Assembly: GCA_024138015.1 (NCBI GenBank)
Contig: JAMXBB010000002.1
Coordinates: 6,861,995-6,925,994, forward strand
DNA: 64,000 nt
Reading direction: 5' to 3'
Source of the DNA: Lumnitzera littorea
Lineage: Eukaryota > Streptophyta > Magnoliopsida > Myrtales > Combretaceae
A program made the position numbers and the translations under genes. Position 1 is the first letter of the stretch. Each line of letters starts with the position of its first letter. The notes under the pieces are model-generated. The model saw nothing but the letters and a program-made list of their open reading frames with translations. It was not told the origin of the DNA and did not search any database. Below are positions 58,621-64,000 of this stretch, piece after piece.

Positions 58621-60989
58621 TAAAAAAATAAAAATAAACAAATAAAACAACAAAATAAAAAGAATCAAACTTGCAAAATAATTTTAGGTAGTTGCCATTT
58701 TGCCAAGTATTCTACCGGTCAGGAACATTCATTCTTTTGGGATAAATTAGCACTTTGTAAATAGCTTTTCTCATTTAGAATAAATAGATATTTTCTCTGT
58801 TTAGTCTTTTATTCTTTATTCTTTAAAATTCCTCTTTTGTAAAAAAACCCTTAGTAGTGCCGTTCTATAGGTAAACAAATTATGTTGGCTTGTATATAGA
58901 ATCTTAAGAAAGCAATCCTTCATGTACAATTTCATCACTCAAGCTCTGTGACATAAAAGTCTTAACTTTTTCTCTCTCTCCTTCAAAAAGAAAAAAAGAA
59001 AAAGAAGAAGAAGTGGCTAACGATTACAAATCCTTATGCCTTGAGACAAACATGAATCATATGGCCCATTAAGGTAGCCAACCAAACACAAACCCCCAGC
59101 CCATTAAGATTGTTAAACTAACTCAAAACTCTTGGTCCATCAAGTCCAACCACAAGCCAAGTCAAAATATGAAGCCATGAAAAACCATCCTAAGCTTGAT
59201 CTTTAGTACAAACAAAAAGGGCAATTCATTAGTCTCTTTCACTTCAAAAGTCATTCGTTCAACTCTAAAAAATCGAGCTCGAAATCACACATGGGACCTA
59301 AAGGGAATCAAGACCTATAAGTATAGGGCAATGGGGTATTTGGTCTTTAAAATTTTATTTTGAACTCAAATTGAGTGAAAGTTATTGTTTCACAACTAGG
59401 GCATGTTTTAAGGAATTAGGGAGCAAGGTCAGTCATCACCCTAAGGCAAATCAATCTGTACGTAGGGAATTAGTAACTCACTTTTAAAAAGTTTAGAATG
59501 AAAAGAGGTAAGCTATATCCTATACACTAACCCTTAAACACTTTGAAAGTTAAGTGACGTTATGGTGAGGATATTTTGGACTCATTCCTTAAAAGAGATC
59601 CATTTTAAATTTGATATGTAGACCAAAAATAAAGTTAGGCATTCATTTTTAAATCCCAAACACAATTATCCTTTGTTAACCATATTGAATCGATTTAAAG
59701 TCCTTTCAAATGTAAACCCCATCAAGAACTACCCCATAATGGGGCAATTTGAAGGTTAGGGCCATTGATTAGGAGAGAAGGATAAACCTAACTTGTGCTT
59801 ATCTTAGTAATAACAATTTAAGAATAATTTTTGTTTTGGGTAAATTTTTCTCTTTGAAGAAGAGCTAACACTTTTCCAAATACCTTAAAACCACACATAC
59901 CTTACCTGAGCCCATATACTTGAAACCCATGGATTTAGGGCCTTAAGTCATCTAAAGACAAAGACTTGACAAAAGTGATAATTACTTCTGGGGAGAAAAA
60001 AGCAAGAACTAATGGGGCAAAGTGAGAAAGAGGAAAAGAAAAAAAAAACCTAAAGAATGAAAAAGGAAGAAAGACTTGAACATTAGGTTTGAAAAAAGCC
60101 TCAATCAAAGAAGGCCTAGAAGCCTAAGTTGCTCTAAAAACACAAGGGCCTAAATCGCATTCTCAACCACAAATACAAGGGCTTGAATCGCATTCTTGAC
60201 CACAAACACAAAACCCCATATTTATTTTAGAATCACATTCCTAACTACAAACCCTATATTAATTTCAGAATTACACTGTAAATCATGAACACAAAATTTT
60301 CCTATCCATTTTGAATCACATAAGGCCTCCCTACTTTAAGCTCTTCCAATCTTAAAGAATAATTTATCTAAAATAAAGATTATTTTTGAAACTGGGGCAA
60401 GCACACATCTAGCTCATTCCTAAGGGTTCTTAACTTGTACATCTGGGTTGGATAAAAGTATCTCTTTCAAAATAGGCCATCTCATTAACCCCTTTTGAAA
60501 CCATTTGACCAAAAGCTTAATTCATAATGTAGAACCCAAAAAGACCAGACAAATTGATCTAGACGTATCACTTCTAAATTAGACTGTAAGTTTTGGAATA
60601 GTAGTTAAGAGTGAAATCTAGATCGAAAGCGCATAAGGAAGTCCTCTAAACTAATCATGAGTTACCTTTTCCTTATGAAATGAATGACATAAGGCCTATC
60701 CGAGAAGCTTAGTATCAAGGCCAGAAACTAGGACGAATATGAGATACCCCACATGATTACGAAAGAAGGGGAGTTATACCACTTGTTCCTTAAACTAGAA
60801 TTTATAACCGTTAGCAGACATTTAAGAAAAAAGATGAGAAACAAAAGAAGAAAGGAAAAGAGGGAGAGAAAGTAAAGGCTTATTATAAGTTTTTCCATTT
60901 ACGTCAACCTTAGTGGCTAAATCTTCAATTCGGGTCATAAACAGTTTCTTACCAAATTCCTTGTTTAGTTACATTCCCTAATTTTGCTT
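58621..60989 (+). other. Non-coding interior of the second Tat-like element
   Basis: No gag or pol motif recognised in any frame. 59,010-59,200 begins GTGGCTAACGATTACAA and weakly recalls the gag start of the first element. The remainder (59.4-60.9 kb) has no counterpart in the first element. Many purine-rich runs. Confidence 0.5.
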
Positions 60990-62860
60990 CTTAGGGTTCT
61001 TAGCAAGCCCGTAGGGCACTTACCCTTTGCCCATTCTCTTTAGGGTCTTAGGCAGCTTAAAGAGCACTTCGTCCGCCTTGGTTAATTAACCCATAAGGGG
61101 GCATCACTAAGTTCTAATCATCTTTTAAAGTTTTAGCTAGCTTGAGCATTTTACTCGCTTTGGTTAGTCAACTCATAGGGGGTACGACTAAGTTCTTAAT
61201 ATCTTTTAGGGTTTTAGCCAACTTAATGAGCGCTTCGCCGTCTTGGTTAGTTAGCCCATAGGGGGCACAACCAAGTTCTCAACATCTTTTAGGGCCTTAG
61301 CCAACTTAAGAAATGCTTTGTCTGCCTTAGTTAGTCAACCCATAAGGGGAATAACCAAGTTCTCAATATCTTTTTGGGTCATAGCCAGCTTAAGGAGCAC
61401 TTTGCTCGCCTTGCTTAGTCAGCCCATAGGGGGCATGACTAAGTTCTCAATGTCTTTTTAGGGTCTTTGCTAGTTCAAACAATGCTTTGCCTATCTTAAT
61501 TAGTCAGCTTATAAGGGCACGACCAAATTCTCAATGTCTCTTTAAGGTCTTAACTAGCTCAAGGAGCACTTTACCCACCTTAATTAGTTAGCCCATAGGG
61601 GTCACGACCAAGTTCTCAATATCTTTTGGAGTCTTAACCAACTCAAGAAGCGCTTCGCCTACCTTGGTTAGTCAGCCCATAAGGCGCACGATTAAGTTCT
61701 AATCATCTTTTAAGGTCTTAGCTAGCTTAAGGGGCATTTTGCCCACTTTGGTTAGTTAGCTTATAGGGGGCACGACCAAGTTCTTAATATCTTTTAGGGT
61801 CTTAGCCAACTTAAAGAGCACTTCATCGCCTTGGTTAGTCAACCTATAGGAGGTATGACCAAGTTCTCAACATCTTTTAGAGCCTTAGCCAGCTTAAGGA
61901 ATGCTTCACCTACCTTAGTTAGTCCACCCATAGAGGGTATGACCAAGTTCTCAATATTTTTTTGGGTTTTAGCTAGCTCAAGGAGTACTTTGTTTGCCTT
62001 GGTTAGTCAACCCATAAGGGTACGACCAAGTTCTCAATGTCTTTTTAGGATCTTAACTAGCTCAAGGAGCACTTTGTCCACCTTAGTTAATCAGCTCATA
62101 GGGGTTACAACCAAGTTCTCAATATTCTCTTTAGGGCCTTAGCCAGCTCAAGAAGCATTCCGCCCACCTTGGTTAGTTAGCCATAAGGAGTATAACCAAG
62201 TTCTTAATATTCTTTTAGGGTCTTAGCCAGCTCAAGGAGCACTTTGGCCACCTTAGTTAGCTAACTTATAGGGGGCTCGACTAACTTCTTAATATTCTTT
62301 TAGGGTCTTAACTAGTTTAAAGAGCGGTTTGCTTACTTTGGATAGTTAACCCATAGAGGGCACAACCAAGTTTTCAAATCTTTAGGGTCTTAATCAGCTC
62401 AAGGAGTACTTCGTCCACCTTAGTTAGTCATCCCATAGGGGGCATGATTAAGTTTCTCAATAACTCTTTAGGGTCTTAACCAACTTAAGGAACGCTTTAC
62501 CCGCCTTGGTTAGTCAGCCCATAGGGGGTACGACTAAATTCTCAATACCTTTTTAGGGTCTTAGCCAGCTTAAGAAGTGGTTTGCCTACCTTAGTTATTC
62601 AACCCATAGGGGGTACGACCAAGTTTTTTTTTTTCAATATCTCTTTAGCGTCTTAGCCAACTTAATGAGTGCTTTGTTTGCCCTGGTTAGTCAGCTCATA
62701 AGGGGCACGACTAAATTCTCAATATTTTCTTTAGGACCTTAGCCAGCTTAAGGAACGCTACACCCATTTTGGTTAGTCAGCCCATAGGGGGTACGACCAG
62801 GTTCTCGATATTCACTTTAGGGTTTTTGCCAGCCCATAGGAGCGCTACCCTCACCATTAT
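60990..62860 (+). repeat. ~84-bp tandem array in the 3' UTR of the second Tat-like element
   Basis: About 22 diverged copies of a unit containing TTGGTTAGTCAGCCCATAGG, GGGCACGACCAAGTTCTCAA, a TATCTTTTTAGGGTCTTAGC block and CAGCTTAAGGAGCACTTYG. The CCCATA anchor starts at 61,255, 61,339, 61,423, 61,508, 61,592 and 61,676, an 84-85 bp period. The 103-codon open frame at 61,831-62,142 is simply the array in translation. Confidence 0.92.
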
Positions 62861-63007
62861 TCATTTTAAGTTTATCGTCACTAAATTCCCAATGGACCAG
62901 TCCTACGTTATATGGCTAATTGTAATGTTTGTTAAGGCAGAGTTATCCCCAAGATAAAAATAGTGTCTCTTTTATCTTTATGACAAAATTTTACTTAAAC
63001 TTCACTA

Positions 63008-63021
63008 CAAAGAAGAGTAGT
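63008..63021 (+). promoter_or_regulatory. Polypurine tract of the second Tat-like element
   Basis: CAAAGAAGAGTAGT just before the TGTAGATACAC start of the 3' LTR. Confidence 0.55.
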
Positions 63022-64000
63022 TGTAGATACACAATTTTTGCCCTCTCATTTTTGTTTTTTTGTTTTTTAAAGGGGTCATAATTCAAAAATTAAAATAAAA
63101 TAAAATAAATAAAAAATAAAATAAAAAATTTTAAAAATGCAAAAAAAATGAAAAAGGAATAAAAATTATAAAGATTTTTTTTAGATTTTTAGAAAGTAAA
63201 ATATTTTTAGGTTAATTGAATTGATTTTAGTTCAGTTTAAATAGTTTTAAAGAGTCACGTAATTTAAATATAATTTAATTGTACTAAATATTAAAATATA
63301 AATAAATGGCCTAACAGTAAAACACATGAACAATGCAATGGATTAGCTTAAGGTTATAGGTTTAAATCTCACTAGATACACATGAGCCTTTTTATTTTTC
63401 TTTATTTGATTTGCTAAAATCAATTGAGCATAGATAATTCAAATCTATTTGATCTTTTAAGATTGATATAATTTGCTTTTTGAGCTTTATATATCCATCG
63501 CATAGCATAAAAGAACAATTACACACTCCCAAAAGAATCAAAGTCCTCTTTTTACATCCTCGCATGAACAACAACTATGCAACAAGACCAATAACCAAGG
63601 CTTTCATAGTACAGTAAGTTCCATCATCAACAGCATCAAACCAAACCCCTGTCCAACTGCACTTCACAGAGCACCGTCCACAACTACTGCTGCATCCACG
63701 ACTCAACTACACATTGCGTGCACGAGCACGACTCTCACACAGTCCATGTTCAATCCCCACGCCATACTGTTGCAGCACTTCAACTGCACTCCAGGTCGTA
63801 CGACAAGCCCATTTGCACATCCTTCAAATTGCACTGACCAGATTCATACACACACGGAATCAGCTTCTCACTGCTACTCGCTGCACCGACTTGATTCACA
63901 AACACAATAGTAAGCCACCTTCTCTTGTGCCACATTTGCAACAACACACAACTCCACACGCAGGATCCAAACAGTCACACTACACAACAGCTCTTCCCCT
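63022..64000 (+). repeat. 3' LTR of the second Tat-like element (partial)
   Basis: Begins TGTAGATACACAATTTTTGC. Colinear with 55,173-56,476 of the 5' LTR but lacks the second promoter unit. Cut by the window end at CTCTTCCCCT. Confidence 0.85.

Larger units (their letters stand above)
55173..64000 (+). mobile_element. Second Tat-like LTR element lacking pol, runs off the window
   Basis: 5' LTR 55,173-57,753 and the first ~980 bp of the 3' LTR from 63,022; the window ends inside it. Between them are 5.3 kb with a primer site, leader and ORF1 remnant homologous to the first element, then non-coding sequence, then an 84-bp tandem array and a purine tract. No recognisable protease, RT, RNase H or integrase. 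The structure fits a large-deletion, non-autonomous derivative that would need a relative's proteins. Left flank is CACTA transposase; the right target site is outside the window. Confidence 0.82.

Noticed and set aside
61831..62142. 103-codon open frame with internal protein repeats
   Set aside because: It is the 84-bp array (28 codons per unit) translated; neighbouring units carry stops.

Overview
The window looks like repeat-dominated heterochromatin from a flowering plant, probably a eudicot. It is AT-rich, host genes are sparse with long introns, and the bulk is LTR retrotransposons of the Ty1/copia and Ty3/gypsy (Tat/Ogre-like) types plus relics of Mutator and CACTA DNA transposons. No bacterial operon, rRNA, intact tRNA or CRISPR signal was seen. 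The species cannot be named from the sequence.

Left third (1-21 kb): the only credible host gene is on the minus strand, an O-acyltransferase of the WSD1 (wax ester synthase/diacylglycerol acyltransferase) family. Its exon 1 is at 7.0-7.2 kb, the catalytic exon at 2.8-3.4 kb, and two short exons at 1.0-1.3 kb. The C-terminal exons would lie left of the window. Intron 1 contains an assembly gap (6388-6465) flanked by a near-identical ~283-bp duplication. A second, partial copy of the gene (exons 2-4, same orientation) at 13.9-20.5 kb is a pseudogene with two nonsense codons and a damaged active site. Its intron was opened by an LTR-like insertion, which in turn carries a 2.85-kb gypsy solo LTR with a perfect ACCCC target duplication. 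A decayed Mutator-like transposase lies between the two copies, and a truncated LTR of the solo-LTR family abuts the duplication edge.

Middle (21-36.5 kb): AT-rich intergenic DNA with a purine-rich tract, a diverged segmental duplication split by a transposon-like insertion, a SINE-like sequence, and a complete but dead Ty1/copia element (27,197-33,049). That element carries a minus-strand solo LTR inserted exactly at its integrase zinc-finger boundary.

Right half (36.5-64 kb): a 15.3-kb Tat/Ogre-like Ty3/gypsy element (36,530-51,867) has 2.6-kb LTRs, an extra ORF upstream of gag, gag, protease, RT, RNase H, a second RNase H, integrase, and tandem repeats in its 3' untranslated region. A CACTA Tnp2 relic follows (51.9-55.1 kb). 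A second Tat-like element starts at 55,173 and runs off the window. It has lost essentially all pol sequence but keeps related leader, ORF1 remnant, 84-bp tandem array and LTRs. The ~86-bp and ~84-bp arrays of the two elements share a core, so the window captures satellite-like repeats evolving inside retrotransposon 3' UTRs. All transposon ORFs carry stops or frameshifts, so nothing mobile here appears able to encode its own machinery today.
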